DNA from: Kordia zhangzhouensis
GTDB lineage: Bacteria > Bacteroidota > Bacteroidia > Flavobacteriales > Flavobacteriaceae
Length of the DNA stretch: 64,000 bases
Assembly: GCF_001005305.1 (NCBI RefSeq)
Contig: NZ_LBMH01000006.1
Span: 248,001-312,000, forward strand
Reading direction: 5' to 3'
Shown here: in pieces, positions 31,159 through 41,635 of the stretch
Numbering within the stretch: position 1 is the first letter of the stretch
Layout: every line of letters begins with the position of its first letter
The notes under the pieces: model-generated
The model's database searches: none
Seen by the model: only the letters and a program-made list of their open reading frames with translations
What the model was told of the DNA's origin: nothing
Translations under genes and position numbers: made by a program

Positions 31159-34005
31159 ATGAAAACTGATTCTTTTTCATTGAGACACAACGGAATTCGC
31201 ACGCAAGATATTCCTCAAATGTTAAAAACTATTGGAGTTGACTCATTAGATCAATTGATTAATGAAACTATTCCTAACGACATCCGATTGCAAAAAGCTC
31301 TAGAACTTCCTGAAGGATTGAGTGAGTACGAATTTTTGTCGCACATGCAACATTTGGCTGGTCACAATAAAATTTTTAAAAGCTACATTGGATTAGGATA
31401 CCACGAAGCCGTAACTCCTCCAGTGATTCAACGAAATATTCTTGAAAACCCAGGTTGGTATACTGCGTATACACCCTACCAAGCAGAAATTGCTCAAGGA
31501 AGATTAGAAGCTTTATTGAATTTCCAAACAGTCGTCACTGAATTAACGGGGATGGAACTTTCCAATGCTTCTCTATTAGACGAAAGTACCGCAGCAGCAG
31601 AAGCCATGACTATGTTATATGCAGTGCGTTCTAGAACTCAGAAAAAAAATGATGTAGCAAAATTTTTCGTGTCTAATGAAGTATTACCACAAACAATCTC
31701 TCTTTTAAAAACAAGAGCTATTCCAATTGGAATTGAATTGGTTTTCGGAAATCATGAAGAATTTGATTTTTCTTCAGAATATTTTGGTGCATTACTACAA
31801 TATCCTGGAAAATACGGCCAAATTTTCGATTATAGAGCGTTTACAGAAAAAGCCAATGCAAACGAAATCAAAGTAGCAGTAGCTGCTGATATTTTAAGTT
31901 TAGTATTGTTAGAATCTCCAGGGAATTTTGGTGTAGATGTAGTGGTTGGAACTACACAACGTTTTGGAATTCCTTTAGGATATGGCGGACCTCATGCAGG
32001 TTTTTTCGCTACCAAAGAAGAATACAAGCGTTTCATTCCTGGGCGTATCATTGGAATCACTCGTGACACAGATGGAAACCGTGCTCTTCGCATGGCTTTA
32101 CAAACACGTGAACAACACATTAAGCGAGACAAAGCAACTTCAAATATTTGTACAGCGCAAGTATTACTAGCTGTCATGGCTGGAATGTATGCTGTATATC
32201 ATGGTCCTAATGGACTGCGCTATATTGCCAACAAAGTACACACTAAAGCTGTAAACTTGGCAAATACATTAACATCATTAGGATTTGAGCAAACCAACTC
32301 TACCTTTTTTGACACAATCGTTGTAAAAGCCAATGCTGAAAAAGTAAAAGAGATTGCCGAGCAAAACGATGTAAACTTTTTATATATTGATGAAGAAACG
32401 ATTGGAATTTCTATAAATGAAGCGACTACCGATCGTGATTTACAAGATATTATCTTCATTTTTGCTGCTTCTATTGAAAAAGAAACTGTAGAAGTTATAC
32501 ATACTGAAGAAACTAAAATAACGCCTTCTGTTGCTAGAAAAACTTCCTTTTTAGAAGAAGAAGTATTCAACAGTTATCATTCAGAAACTGAAATGATGCG
32601 TTACATCAAAAAACTAGAACGTAAAGACCTTTCTTTAAATCATTCAATGATAGCTTTGGGTTCTTGTACGATGAAATTGAACGCTGCCGCAGAAATGTTA
32701 TCACTAAGTTCTCCTCAATGGAATAATATTCACCCTTTTGTTCCTACAGATCAAGCCGAAGGTTACCAAATTCTGTTGAAAGAGCTTGAGCATCAATTAA
32801 ATGTTGTGACTGGTTTTGCTGGCACTTCACTACAGCCAAACTCAGGAGCTCAAGGAGAATTTGCAGGATTAATGGTTATTAGAGCCTATCACGAAGCCAA
32901 CAATGATTCGCACCGTGACATCTGTTTAATTCCTTCTTCTGCCCACGGAACCAATCCTGCAAGTGCTGTCATGGCAGGAATGAAAGTTGTGGTAACTAAA
33001 ACTACTGAAGACGGAAATATTGACGTAGAAGATTTACGTGAAAAAGCAGAATTACACAAAGATAATTTAGCGGCTTTAATGGTAACTTATCCTTCTACAC
33101 ATGGTGTGTTTGAAGCTACTATTAAAGAAATTACAAAAATAATTCACGATAACGGCGGACAAGTATACATGGATGGCGCCAATATGAATGCACAAGTAGG
33201 TTTAACAAATCCTGCTACAATTGGTGCGGATGTTTGTCACTTAAACCTTCACAAAACATTTGCCATTCCTCATGGTGGTGGTGGTCCTGGAGTTGGTCCT
33301 ATATGTGTAGCTTCACATTTAGCACCATTTTTACCAAGCAACCCGGTTATTAAAACAGGTGGAGAAAATGCTATTACAGCTATTTCTTCTGCTCCTTGGG
33401 GAAGCGCTTTAGTATGCTTAATTTCCTATGGATATATTGCAATGTTGGGGTCTAAAGGCTTAACAGATGCGACACAATATGCAATTTTAAATGCAAACTA
33501 TATCAAAGGCCGTTTAGAAAGCAAGTATACAATTTTATATACCAACGACCGCGGACGTTGTGCTCACGAAATGATTATCGATTGTAGACCATTCAAACAA
33601 AATGGTATTGAAGTTACAGACATTGCAAAGCGCTTGATGGATTATGGTTTTCATGCACCAACAGTATCATTCCCTGTAAATGGAACGATTATGATAGAAC
33701 CTACTGAAAGTGAAAGTATTGCTGAATTAGATCGATTCTGTGATGCAATGCTATCTATTTTTGAAGAAATCTCTGAAGCAAGTGCAAACGACACCAATAA
33801 TGTGATGAAAAACGCTCCTCACACTTTACAAATGCTAACTGCTGACGAATGGAATCTTCCTTACTCGCGACAAAAAGCTGCATTCCCACTTTCATATGTT
33901 GCCGAAAATAAATTTTGGCCTTCTGTTCGTAGAGTTGATGATGCTTATGGAGACAGAAACCTTATTTGTACATGTGCGCCAATTGAAGCATATGCTGAAG
34001 CCTAA
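31159..34005 (+). CDS. gcvP: Glycine dehydrogenase (aminomethyl-transferring), P protein of glycine cleavage system
   Basis: 948 residues, the single-chain form with two homologous halves. The N-terminal half begins with the FSLRHNGIRTQDIPQML region and contains GYGGPHAGFFA. The second half carries the PLP Lys at 699 in LNLHKTFAIPHGGGGPG, preceded by SLQPNSGAQGEFAG and SSAHGTNPASAVMAG. It decarboxylates glycine and passes the aminomethyl group to the lipoyl H protein. gcvT and gcvH are not in the window, so the system is split. The gene has its own promoter and a strong terminator. Confidence 0.98.
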   Translation: MKTDSFSLRHNGIRTQDIPQMLKTIGVDSLDQLINETIPNDIRLQKALELPEGLSEYEFLSHMQHLAGHNKIFKSYIGLGYHEAVTPPVIQRNILENPGWYTAYTPYQAEIAQGRLEALLNFQTVVTELTGMELSNASLLDESTAAAEAMTMLYAVRSRTQKKNDVAKFFVSNEVLPQTISLLKTRAIPIGIELVFGNHEEFDFSSEYFGALLQYPGKYGQIFDYRAFTEKANANEIKVAVAADILSLVLLESPGNFGVDVVVGTTQRFGIPLGYGGPHAGFFATKEEYKRFIPGRIIGITRDTDGNRALRMALQTREQHIKRDKATSNICTAQVLLAVMAGMYAVYHGPNGLRYIANKVHTKAVNLANTLTSLGFEQTNSTFFDTIVVKANAEKVKEIAEQNDVNFLYIDEETIGISINEATTDRDLQDIIFIFAASIEKETVEVIHTEETKITPSVARKTSFLEEEVFNSYHSETEMMRYIKKLERKDLSLNHSMIALGSCTMKLNAAAEMLSLSSPQWNNIHPFVPTDQAEGYQILLKELEHQLNVVTGFAGTSLQPNSGAQGEFAGLMVIRAYHEANNDSHRDICLIPSSAHGTNPASAVMAGMKVVVTKTTEDGNIDVEDLREKAELHKDNLAALMVTYPSTHGVFEATIKEITKIIHDNGGQVYMDGANMNAQVGLTNPATIGADVCHLNLHKTFAIPHGGGGPGVGPICVASHLAPFLPSNPVIKTGGENAITAISSAPWGSALVCLISYGYIAMLGSKGLTDATQYAILNANYIKGRLESKYTILYTNDRGRCAHEMIIDCRPFKQNGIEVTDIAKRLMDYGFHAPTVSFPVNGTIMIEPTESESIAELDRFCDAMLSIFEEISEASANDTNNVMKNAPHTLQMLTADEWNLPYSRQKAAFPLSYVAENKFWPSVRRVDDAYGDRNLICTCAPIEAYAEA

Positions 34006-34030
34006 ACTACAATAGTTAAAATAACTTCAA

Positions 34031-34067
34031 AAAAAAGGAACATTTTTCATAAATGTTCCTTTTTTTA
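34031..34067 (+). terminator. Intrinsic terminator of gcvP
   Basis: A 15-bp stem (34031-34045 with 34051-34065, core GGAACATTT) with loop TTCAT and a T tract, 25 bp after the stop codon. Confidence 0.88.
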
Positions 34068-34248
34068 TGATTATTCCCTAAACACACTTTAACATTTCTC
34101 AATAAAACCTATTCTAAATTAAAAATATTTCAAAACATTAACATTTGAATGCAATATCCTCAAAAATTGCAAATTTGTACATTTTGCTAAATAAAGAAAA
34201 AGTATAATCGTTAATTTAGTATTCATAAACCCTAAAATTCATAGCTGT

Positions 34249-35307
34249 ATGAACGTGAAAATCACAGGAACTGGATGCTATATTCCCTCTGAAGTTGAAA
34301 CTAATGAAAACTTTTACCAACATCAATTCTTAAATGATGATGGTAGCCCTTTTAAGCAAAACACCAATGTTATTATAAAAAAATTCAAAGCCATTACTGG
34401 AATTGGTGAACGCAGATATGCTAAAAATCATCACAATGCTTCCGATTTGGCTTTTTTTGCTGCCGAAAAAGCAATTGCTGATGCCAAAATTAACCCTGAA
34501 GAACTAGACTATATCATCTTTGCTCATAATTTTGGCGATGTAAAACACAATGCCATCCAGAGTGATATTTTACCAAGTTTAGCAAGTAGAGTTAAACACA
34601 GTTTACGTATTAAAAACCCTAAATGTGTTGCATACGATATTCTTTTTGGTTGTCCTGGTTGGGTTGAAGGAATGATTCAAGCCAATGCTTTTATCAAAGC
34701 GGGAATTGCAAAAAAATGTTTGGTTATTGGTGCCGAAACATTGTCGAGAGTTGTTGACAAACACGATAGGGATTCGATGATTTATTCTGACGGCGCTGGC
34801 GCTACCATCTTAGAAGCTACAAATAATGACGGTGGAATTATCGCACATGAAACAGCTACATTTGCATATGATGAGGCATATTATCTTTTCTTTGGAAAGT
34901 CAAACAATCAGGAGTTATGCAAAGACACACGTTATATCAAAATGTATGGACGAAAAATTTATGAATTTGCTCTCACCAACGTTCCTTTAGCCATGAAAGC
35001 TTGCTTAGATAAAAGTGGCAAAACAATTAAAGAATTAAAGAAAATCTTCATTCATCAAGCTAATGAAAAAATGGATGAAGCTATCATTCACCGCTTCTAT
35101 CAATTGTATGATCAAAAAGTTCCCGAAGGGATTATGCCTATGAATATTCATAAACTCGGAAATAGCTCTGTTGCAACTGTTCCTACACTTTTTGACATGG
35201 TAACAAAAGGAAAAGTGGAAAACCAAGAAATTCAAAAAGGAGATATTATTATGTTTGCGAGTGTAGGTGCTGGAATGAATATCAACGCTGTCATTTACCA
35301 GTATTAA
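34249..35307 (+). CDS. Beta-ketoacyl-ACP synthase III-like enzyme
   Basis: 352 residues of the thiolase fold. The catalytic triad is Cys 135 (DILFGCPGWVEGM), His 269 (IFIHQANEKM) and Asn 305 (HKLGNSSVATVP). Characteristic GxG-type loops such as YSDGAGATIL and FASVGAGMNINAVIY are present. It condenses an acyl-CoA with malonyl-ACP. FabH proper is about 320-330 residues and has the active-site sequence AC(A/S)G; here it is GCPG with an added N-terminal segment, so it may be a specialised member for branched, aryl or secondary-metabolite lipids. It stands alone, downstream of a 243-bp gap, and is followed by mscL. Confidence 0.9.
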   Translation: MNVKITGTGCYIPSEVETNENFYQHQFLNDDGSPFKQNTNVIIKKFKAITGIGERRYAKNHHNASDLAFFAAEKAIADAKINPEELDYIIFAHNFGDVKHNAIQSDILPSLASRVKHSLRIKNPKCVAYDILFGCPGWVEGMIQANAFIKAGIAKKCLVIGAETLSRVVDKHDRDSMIYSDGAGATILEATNNDGGIIAHETATFAYDEAYYLFFGKSNNQELCKDTRYIKMYGRKIYEFALTNVPLAMKACLDKSGKTIKELKKIFIHQANEKMDEAIIHRFYQLYDQKVPEGIMPMNIHKLGNSSVATVPTLFDMVTKGKVENQEIQKGDIIMFASVGAGMNINAVIYQY

Positions 35308-35371
35308 AATTATTTTATACCACATTCTATAACTAAAAAAAGGAGTGCTATTTTTGCCAAAAAATTATAGC

Positions 35372-35827
35372 ATGACACGAAGACTATTTAAAGAGTTCAA
35401 AGAATTTGCTGTTAAAGGAAATATGATAGACATCGCAATTGGTGTTATTATTGGTGCTGCCTTCAATAAAGTGGTAGATGTATTGGTAAAAGAAGTGTTT
35501 TTGCCGCCACTATCTTTATTGACAGATGAAATCAACTGGTCTGACAAAAAATTAATTTTACGTGAAGCCATTATAGAAGATACTACTGTAAAAGTTCAAG
35601 AAGTTGCTATTGCTTACGGTAAACTTCTTGAAGTATTAATGGACTTTGCTATTATAGGGTTTGTTGTATTTTTAGTAGTGAAATTCATGAACTCTATTCG
35701 AAATAAAGCACAAGATCCAAAAAACAAAACAGTCGCTACACCTAAAGAAATAGAACTATTGAATCGAATGACAGAATTGCTAGAACGTCAATTGGAAATT
35801 ACCGAAAAAAATGCGCTAAAAAAGTAA
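35372..35827 (+). CDS. mscL: Large-conductance mechanosensitive channel
   Basis: 151 residues from the ATG at 35372; the upstream GTG at 35345 would add nine residues without family support. The N-terminal helix KEFKEFAVKGNMIDIAIGVIIGAAFNKVV and TM2 (about 89-111, LEVLMDFAIIGFVVFLVVKFMNSI) are diagnostic, and the C-terminal amphipathic bundle (LNRMTELLERQLEITEKNA) is present. It releases solutes under hypo-osmotic shock, which suits a marine organism. The periplasmic loop (about 46-76) is somewhat longer than in E. coli. Confidence 0.96.
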   Translation: MTRRLFKEFKEFAVKGNMIDIAIGVIIGAAFNKVVDVLVKEVFLPPLSLLTDEINWSDKKLILREAIIEDTTVKVQEVAIAYGKLLEVLMDFAIIGFVVFLVVKFMNSIRNKAQDPKNKTVATPKEIELLNRMTELLERQLEITEKNALKK

Positions 35828-35832
35828 TCTTT

Positions 35833-37329
35833 CTATTTAATTTTAAATGTAGCCAGCCAATCATTCAATGCTGGAATCATTCGTAATTTGTAAATCAAAA
35901 ATCCATTTAAAAGCATGAACACTCCTACTTTGATTACGATGTCTAAAAGTGTTGAATTGGTTGCTGGAATTTGATACAGTAAACTTGCACTTCCCACGAA
36001 AGAAATAAGCAATAGAAGGTGTTTTTTTGTGAATGGTTGAATTTTATATTTTGTGTAGATAAACACTAATTTGACACTGTTGTACAACGTCATTGAGATC
36101 AATGTTGCATATGCGGCACCTTCAATTCCTAAATCAAGATATTTTATAAAATATATATTTAACGTAATATTTAATAGCACTAATATAGCAATAGCAATCA
36201 TGTTAAAACGATAGTACTTTGAATACAATAAAATATGAGAGTTAAAAGATGTGGTCATATCAATCACAACATTAAAACTCAAAATCAAGATTACCGGAAT
36301 GGTGTCCATTAAATTTTCTCGTGTAGGCAAAATAGAGAACAAATCTTCAACACCTAAGTAGATACAGCTAAATAGAAATCCTCCTATCGCAAACAATAAT
36401 TTAGACACTTCTTGATATTTTTTACCTAGGGAAGAAATATCGTCTTTGGCAATCAGCTCTGTGATAATTGGACTATAAATTGTGTACAATCCAATTGCTG
36501 GAATTGCCAATGTTGCTGCCAAAACTACACCAATACTATATGTTCCATTGGCTGTCATCGCATTGCTTCCTTCTATCAAGTTGGGCACCATAATACCATC
36601 AATCTTAAATGCTAATAAAGAACCGAGAATACTAAAAAAAGCAAAAAGACTATATTGAACATATTCTCTTCTAAAAGAAGGATTAAAGACTTCTTTCGGG
36701 CGAAAACGAAATTGAATACGAGACACTTTTATGACATATCGCAAAGCTACCAACATCAAGATAACAAAGCAAAGTGTATACACAAGCTTTCCTGTTTCAA
36801 CCGAAATATAATCTCCCAATAACAATAAAAAAATTAGAGGAAAAAACACTTTAACCGAAAAGCGTTCTAGTAACGTAGGAATTGCAATTTTCTTATAATT
36901 AGATGCTTGTCGCTTGCTTATATCCATAATTGCAAATGAAAATCCTACAACTATCGAATATCCTAAATAATCAAACGTGCGTATAGCTGGAAACAGATGC
37001 TTTAAAGAATTTGCTAATAATAAAAACATTACTGAAAATAGCATACTATTAATCACTACGACGAATAAGGTTGTTGAAAAAAAAGAATTCCGTTCGTTAC
37101 TTGAGTTTTTAAATCGTGGAAAATAATTCACCAACGATTGTGAAGTTCCAAACACAAAAAAAGCCATTAAAATTTGTGCACCGTCAAAAATATAACGGAT
37201 AATTCCTAGAAACTCTTTATTATTAGGGTAAATAAACAGCGTAGATACAATTCCGATAGCAGCACCAATATAATTAATGATACTAAATTTAAGCGTTTGT
37301 GATGATACTTCTTTTTGGTGATTTTCCAA
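35833..37329 (-). CDS. Oligosaccharide flippase family protein (Wzx-like)
   Basis: 498 residues and 12-14 membrane helices, with the N-terminal SSQTLKFSIINYIGAAIGIVSTL stretch typical of polysaccharide exporters of the MATE/MOP superfamily. It would translocate lipid-linked glycan units across the inner membrane. The nearby methyltransferase, the FkbM methyltransferase, the GT2 glycosyltransferase and the GDP-mannose enzyme support a surface-glycan role, though they are not one tight operon. It converges with mscL, 5 bp between stop codons and no terminator seen. Confidence 0.85.
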   Translation of the reverse strand: MENHQKEVSSQTLKFSIINYIGAAIGIVSTLFIYPNNKEFLGIIRYIFDGAQILMAFFVFGTSQSLVNYFPRFKNSSNERNSFFSTTLFVVVINSMLFSVMFLLLANSLKHLFPAIRTFDYLGYSIVVGFSFAIMDISKRQASNYKKIAIPTLLERFSVKVFFPLIFLLLLGDYISVETGKLVYTLCFVILMLVALRYVIKVSRIQFRFRPKEVFNPSFRREYVQYSLFAFFSILGSLLAFKIDGIMVPNLIEGSNAMTANGTYSIGVVLAATLAIPAIGLYTIYSPIITELIAKDDISSLGKKYQEVSKLLFAIGGFLFSCIYLGVEDLFSILPTRENLMDTIPVILILSFNVVIDMTTSFNSHILLYSKYYRFNMIAIAILVLLNITLNIYFIKYLDLGIEGAAYATLISMTLYNSVKLVFIYTKYKIQPFTKKHLLLLISFVGSASLLYQIPATNSTLLDIVIKVGVFMLLNGFLIYKLRMIPALNDWLATFKIK

Positions 37330-37388
37330 GCGCGCAGTAATTATAAAAACAAATGTACGGATTTTTGGATTGTGTCTCCGATGTTGTT

Positions 37389-38036
37389 CTATATGTTAAA
37401 ACAATTGTTACTTCTGTAGAATATAGATGTTTCCCATTCTCGATGATTGATAGGTCCTAATCCTTGAAAGTTGATTTTCTTGAATCCGTTTTGTCGAAAG
37501 TGTTCGTATCCTTCTTCATATTCGGTTCGGTCAGAGTTGTCCCAAATCACGATTCCGTCCTCTTTTAGCGCGTTGATGCAGTTTTTTGCACAAGCGACAC
37601 GATCTCTACCATCGATCACGATAATGTCAAATTCGTTCGTAAATTCAAGTATTTTAGCACTGTATCCTTCTTCTAACGGAATGCATTCATATGCTACGTT
37701 TGACAGCGCACTGATCTCGTTCTTTTTTAGATCAAAATATACTTTGTCATGTTCAACCGAAAGCATACTTTTTACTTTGGGAGCAAACCAAAGTGTTGAG
37801 TTTCCACTTCCATATTCAAATACTTTGAACGATGTGTTTTCTAGTTTTTGTGTGATGAAATGAATCGACGCATACGTAAACCAAGGCAATGGCGAATTGT
37901 GTTGATCAACTGGAGTTGATAAAAATCGACTTAAAAACCAACCTTTAGGCGTTAGGTATTTTTTAGAGAAAAAATACAATTCCAATACTCTTGCGGTAGG
38001 TTTATATTTTCGGAGTATTTTTTTTAAAAATTCCAT
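37389..38036 (-). CDS. SAM-dependent methyltransferase (class I)
   Basis: 215 residues. Motif I is FEYGSGNSTLWFAPKV (about 74-89), followed by SVEHD for the acidic ribose-binding loop and DIIVIDGRDRVACAKN as motif IV. The IVIWDNSDR segment closes the core. The pattern matches the small methyltransferases found in glycan and natural-product loci of flavobacteria. The N-terminal 40 residues (KYKPTARVLELYFFSKKYLT) are basic and helical. It lies between a flippase gene and a large adhesin-like gene, all leftward with gaps of 60-120 bp. Confidence 0.82.
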   Translation of the reverse strand: MEFLKKILRKYKPTARVLELYFFSKKYLTPKGWFLSRFLSTPVDQHNSPLPWFTYASIHFITQKLENTSFKVFEYGSGNSTLWFAPKVKSMLSVEHDKVYFDLKKNEISALSNVAYECIPLEEGYSAKILEFTNEFDIIVIDGRDRVACAKNCINALKEDGIVIWDNSDRTEYEEGYEHFRQNGFKKINFQGLGPINHREWETSIFYRSNNCFNI

Positions 38037-38154
38037 CTGTTGAGATAAAAAATGATCGCTTCGTTTAAAGTCACAATATTAATCATTTATTTTCCGAATG
38101 CCGTATTTTAACGTTGTTGTTTTACCAACTGCTTTCTACTTGTTTGATGAATTC

Positions 38155-41100
38155 TTATCGTCGTAGCGTGATGTTGGTAATATACGTTTGCGCTTGATCG
38201 TTTCTTGTGTAATTGATCAAAATCCAGTAATCGCTTGACGGAAGTGCTTTCCCTCTGTATGTTCCGTCCCATGCAGGAAATCGTGGCGTTAGCGTTTTGA
38301 TTAATTTTCCATAACGATTAAATATGTGTACGATGTAGTTACAACCTTGCACATCTTCCAAATACCATCCATCATTATAACCGTCGTTATTTGGTGTAAA
38401 AAATTTACGAACTCGAAAGCATTGTTCTGTTTCGTCTTCACAAGTTAATTGCAAAGAAGCAAACATGTCAGCACATCCTGTAAGGTTTTCTTCTACGACG
38501 ATATTCAGATATTCTCCAAACGGCAAGTTTTCAAGAACAATAGCACCTTGAGTATTCGCCACGGTAGATACTGTATTCGTTATTCCATTCAATTCATAAG
38601 AAACTGTGTACGTAGCGTTGGCGGTGGCTCCTTGAAAAGCGATCGTTCCGTCATTGACCTCACATTCGCTCGGATGCGTTATGTTTGGTATTAGAGTTAG
38701 ATTTGTACTTTGCAACACTTGATCATTCACCGTAGTGATACAATTCGTCGAGATCTCTTCTACTACTATCGAAGTGTACGTTCCTGCACCTAAATTGTTG
38801 ATCATTATTACTCCAGAAGCATCTGAACTTATCGTAAGCGTTTCGGTCGTGCCATTCAAATTGTACGAAACGACATAGTTTTCATTCGCTGAACCACCTT
38901 GAAGAATAATTTCTCCGTCGTTGATTCCGCATCCACTGGGATCGGTCACACTTGTGGTAAAAGTTATGTCTGTACTTTGCAACACTTGATCATTTACCGT
39001 AGTGATACAATTCGTCGCGATCTCTTCTACTACTATCGAAGTATAGGTTCCTGCGCCTAAATTGTTGATTGTAATCACACCAGAAGCATCTGAACTTACT
39101 GTAATCGTGTCGGTCGTGCCATTCAAATTGTATGAAACAGTATAGGTTTCATTCACTGAAGCACCTTGAAGGATAATTTCTCCGTCATTGATTCCGCATC
39201 CACTGGGATCGGTCACACTTGTGGTAAAAGTTATGTCTGTACTTTGCAACACTTGATCATTTACCGTAGTGATACAATTCGTCGCGATCTCTTCTACTAC
39301 TATCGAAGTATAGGTTCCTGCGCCTAAATTGTTGATTGTAATCACGCCAGAAGCATCTGAACTTACCGTAATCGTTTCCGTTGTGCCATTCAAATTGTAC
39401 GAAATAGTATAATTTTCATTCGCAGAAGCACCTTGAAGAGTAATTTCACCATCGTTGATTCCGCATCCACTTGGATCGGTTGTGTTTGCTGTTAACACTA
39501 ACGAAACTCCTTCTATTTCTAGCATTCCGATTCCATCCGTACATGGAGAAACCGTATCAACGACCATGATAGATTCATAGAGTCCTTCACTTAAGTTTGT
39601 AAGTAAGATTTCGCCGTTGGCATCTGCATTATAGGTATTTTGCACCAAGTTCGATTGATAAGAATAATCGACCACATAAGCTTGATTTGGCACTAATCCT
39701 GAGATCAGAATAGTTCCATTTGACGCATTGCAAGAAGATATATCAGTCTCAGTAAATGTCAGTACAAAGGCAGGTTGATCTATAAAAATATCTCCCAAGG
39801 CATCCATACAGTTCAAATTTGTATTGGTAACCTCAACGGAAGCATATACGCCACCCGTAAGATTGGAGATCAGTATTTCGCCACTAGCGTCAGACGTTGC
39901 GTTCAATACTTCTTGCACTCCATCAAGTTGATACGTTATTTGATAGGTTATGTTTGCTCCTAAATTGCTTATGAGAATGCTCGCGTCAGCAGCGCCACAC
40001 ATGGAAGGATCTTGCGTAACATAATTCGCATTGAGATTGCCACTTAGCGACACAGCACCTAGATTTTCGGAACATCCAATAGTGTTATCGCCAACAACAA
40101 TATTTGTATAGTTTCCAACAGACAAACCTACAATTGATGCTTCTCCGCTCACGTTTGAAGTCACAGTTTGCGTCATCATTGTTCCGTTGAGCTCATAGGC
40201 AATATTGTACGTCGTATTTGGACTTAAATTTCCCAGTGCAATTTCTCCGTCATTTGTACTGCACGAAGTAGGATTTTGCGTAGCTTCTATCGTAAAAGAT
40301 AATTCTCCGAGTTCTAGAATCCAAACGGCGCCTTTGTCATTACCATTTTCGCTGTCTTTATAAGCGCCAACGGCAAAGCGAATCGTTCCGGCATCATTCA
40401 GCACAGTAACAGCACCTCCAAAAAAATCGCCTGAGTTTAAGTTTCCTGAAAAACAGTTTTCACCAAATGTATACATACGTTCTTCCGAAACGGTTCCATC
40501 AGCATTTAACTCAATCAGAAAAAAAGCGCCTGTTTGAAGCAATGTCGTAGGGTTTTGTTGTCGCAACGCACCAACGACGATCTCAATTTTACCATCATTA
40601 TCAATATCAACAACACCATCAATAGATTCTCCAAAAAGAGCATCCGTAGAAATTGTTCCATTGAATCCTCCTGATAAATTTGATACTTTTTGATAGTTTT
40701 TTACCGTTCCATTCGAGTTTAAGAATAGTACGTAGAAACTTCCTGAATTGGTATTTTGATCGTCATCGCGGTACGCGCCCACCACGATATCCGTGACACC
40801 ATCTTGATCTAGATCGCCAACATTCGCCACAGATCCACCAAAATAATCTTCAAATGCTAGTGGTGCAAAAAAATTCCCTTGCGTATCGCTGATTTTTTGG
40901 TAGTTATTCACGGTAAAATCAGCATTCATAAATAAGATCCAAACCGCGCCTCTTCTAGAACCTCCGTCTGCATCTCTTCTTGAACCTACGGCCAAATCCT
41001 GTATTCCGTCACCGTTTAGATCGCCTATATTTTCTATATCCGTTCCAAAAATTGCGTCTCCATTTATAAACCCAGTAAAACCTCCTTGCGTGTCACTTAT

Positions 41101-41601
41101 TTTGGTATGAGAATTTACTGTTCCATCACTATTTAAACTTAAAATCCAAACAGCACCATGCCAAAAGCCACCGTCACCATCATAGTCTGCGCCTACTGCC
41201 AACTCGATTAAGCCATCATTATTAAGATCTCCCAAATAAGCAACTGCACCTCCAAATCTATCATTTGGATCTAAGCTGCCTGTGAAATTCCCACTCGTAT
41301 TACTAATTTTTGTATGAGAAATTACTTGATTGCTAGCATCTAAAAATAAAATCCAAACAGCTCCTTTATCAGTCCCGCCATCATCATCTGTATACGCTCC
41401 CACTGCTACGTCATTAATACCATCACCATTAAGATCGCCTATGTTATCTATCGAAATTGCAAAATTATCATTTGCATCAAGGTTTCCTGAAAAACCACCA
41501 TACAACTCATTGATTTTCTGGAAACTAGCAACTGAATAATTTTGAGCACAACTAAAGCATGTGAAGACAAAAAAAGAGAAGGCAACTAACCACTTTATCA
41601 T
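38155..41601 (-). CDS. Large FG-GAP and SprB-like-repeat surface protein with type B type IX sorting domain
   Basis: 1148 residues. A signal peptide (1-19) is followed by about six FG-GAP-like repeats of roughly 60 residues (20-430) with the Ca-binding form DLNGDGINDVAVG, as in integrin-type propellers. Then seven SprB-like domains of about 89 residues (about 440-1055) occur, each opening with DPSxCG and a NDGEI-type segment. The last 90 residues are the gliding-motility-type C-terminal domain (FFTPNNDGYNDGW, IFNRYGKLIKTL, WDGTYRGKALPSSDYW) that directs type IX secretion, class B. It should be attached to or released from the cell surface as an adhesin or gliding-related protein. Domains 4-6 are nearly identical, see the separate repeat entry. 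Confidence 0.9.
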   Translation of the reverse strand: MIKWLVAFSFFVFTCFSCAQNYSVASFQKINELYGGFSGNLDANDNFAISIDNIGDLNGDGINDVAVGAYTDDDGGTDKGAVWILFLDASNQVISHTKISNTSGNFTGSLDPNDRFGGAVAYLGDLNNDGLIELAVGADYDGDGGFWHGAVWILSLNSDGTVNSHTKISDTQGGFTGFINGDAIFGTDIENIGDLNGDGIQDLAVGSRRDADGGSRRGAVWILFMNADFTVNNYQKISDTQGNFFAPLAFEDYFGGSVANVGDLDQDGVTDIVVGAYRDDDQNTNSGSFYVLFLNSNGTVKNYQKVSNLSGGFNGTISTDALFGESIDGVVDIDNDGKIEIVVGALRQQNPTTLLQTGAFFLIELNADGTVSEERMYTFGENCFSGNLNSGDFFGGAVTVLNDAGTIRFAVGAYKDSENGNDKGAVWILELGELSFTIEATQNPTSCSTNDGEIALGNLSPNTTYNIAYELNGTMMTQTVTSNVSGEASIVGLSVGNYTNIVVGDNTIGCSENLGAVSLSGNLNANYVTQDPSMCGAADASILISNLGANITYQITYQLDGVQEVLNATSDASGEILISNLTGGVYASVEVTNTNLNCMDALGDIFIDQPAFVLTFTETDISSCNASNGTILISGLVPNQAYVVDYSYQSNLVQNTYNADANGEILLTNLSEGLYESIMVVDTVSPCTDGIGMLEIEGVSLVLTANTTDPSGCGINDGEITLQGASANENYTISYNLNGTTETITVSSDASGVITINNLGAGTYTSIVVEEIATNCITTVNDQVLQSTDITFTTSVTDPSGCGINDGEIILQGASVNETYTVSYNLNGTTDTITVSSDASGVITINNLGAGTYTSIVVEEIATNCITTVNDQVLQSTDITFTTSVTDPSGCGINDGEIILQGGSANENYVVSYNLNGTTETLTISSDASGVIMINNLGAGTYTSIVVEEISTNCITTVNDQVLQSTNLTLIPNITHPSECEVNDGTIAFQGATANATYTVSYELNGITNTVSTVANTQGAIVLENLPFGEYLNIVVEENLTGCADMFASLQLTCEDETEQCFRVRKFFTPNNDGYNDGWYLEDVQGCNYIVHIFNRYGKLIKTLTPRFPAWDGTYRGKALPSSDYWILINYTRNDQAQTYITNITLRR
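38677..39477 (-). repeat. Three in-frame tandem copies of a 267-bp unit
   Basis: Three units of exactly 89 codons (boundaries 39477, 39210, 38943) encode domains 4-6 of the surface protein, each starting at D-P-S-G-C-G. Adjacent units differ by few bases across long stretches, for example around the Thr/Asn-rich VVEEIATNCITTVNDQVLQS segment. Recombination could change the number of units without changing the frame. Confidence 0.92.
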
Positions 41602-41635
41602 GTGAAAAAATTGTTTAGAAGAGTTTTGATATCAC

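Noticed and set aside
38939-38948. GGTCAC at 38942-38947 as another ECF promoter half-site
   Set aside because: It lies inside the coding repeat of the surface protein and lacks a TAAGAC partner at the right distance.
38155-41601. Regular tandem repeats that could suggest a CRISPR array
   Set aside because: The period is 267 bp, in frame, inside a coding sequence with signal peptide and sorting domain; no short direct repeats with spacers.
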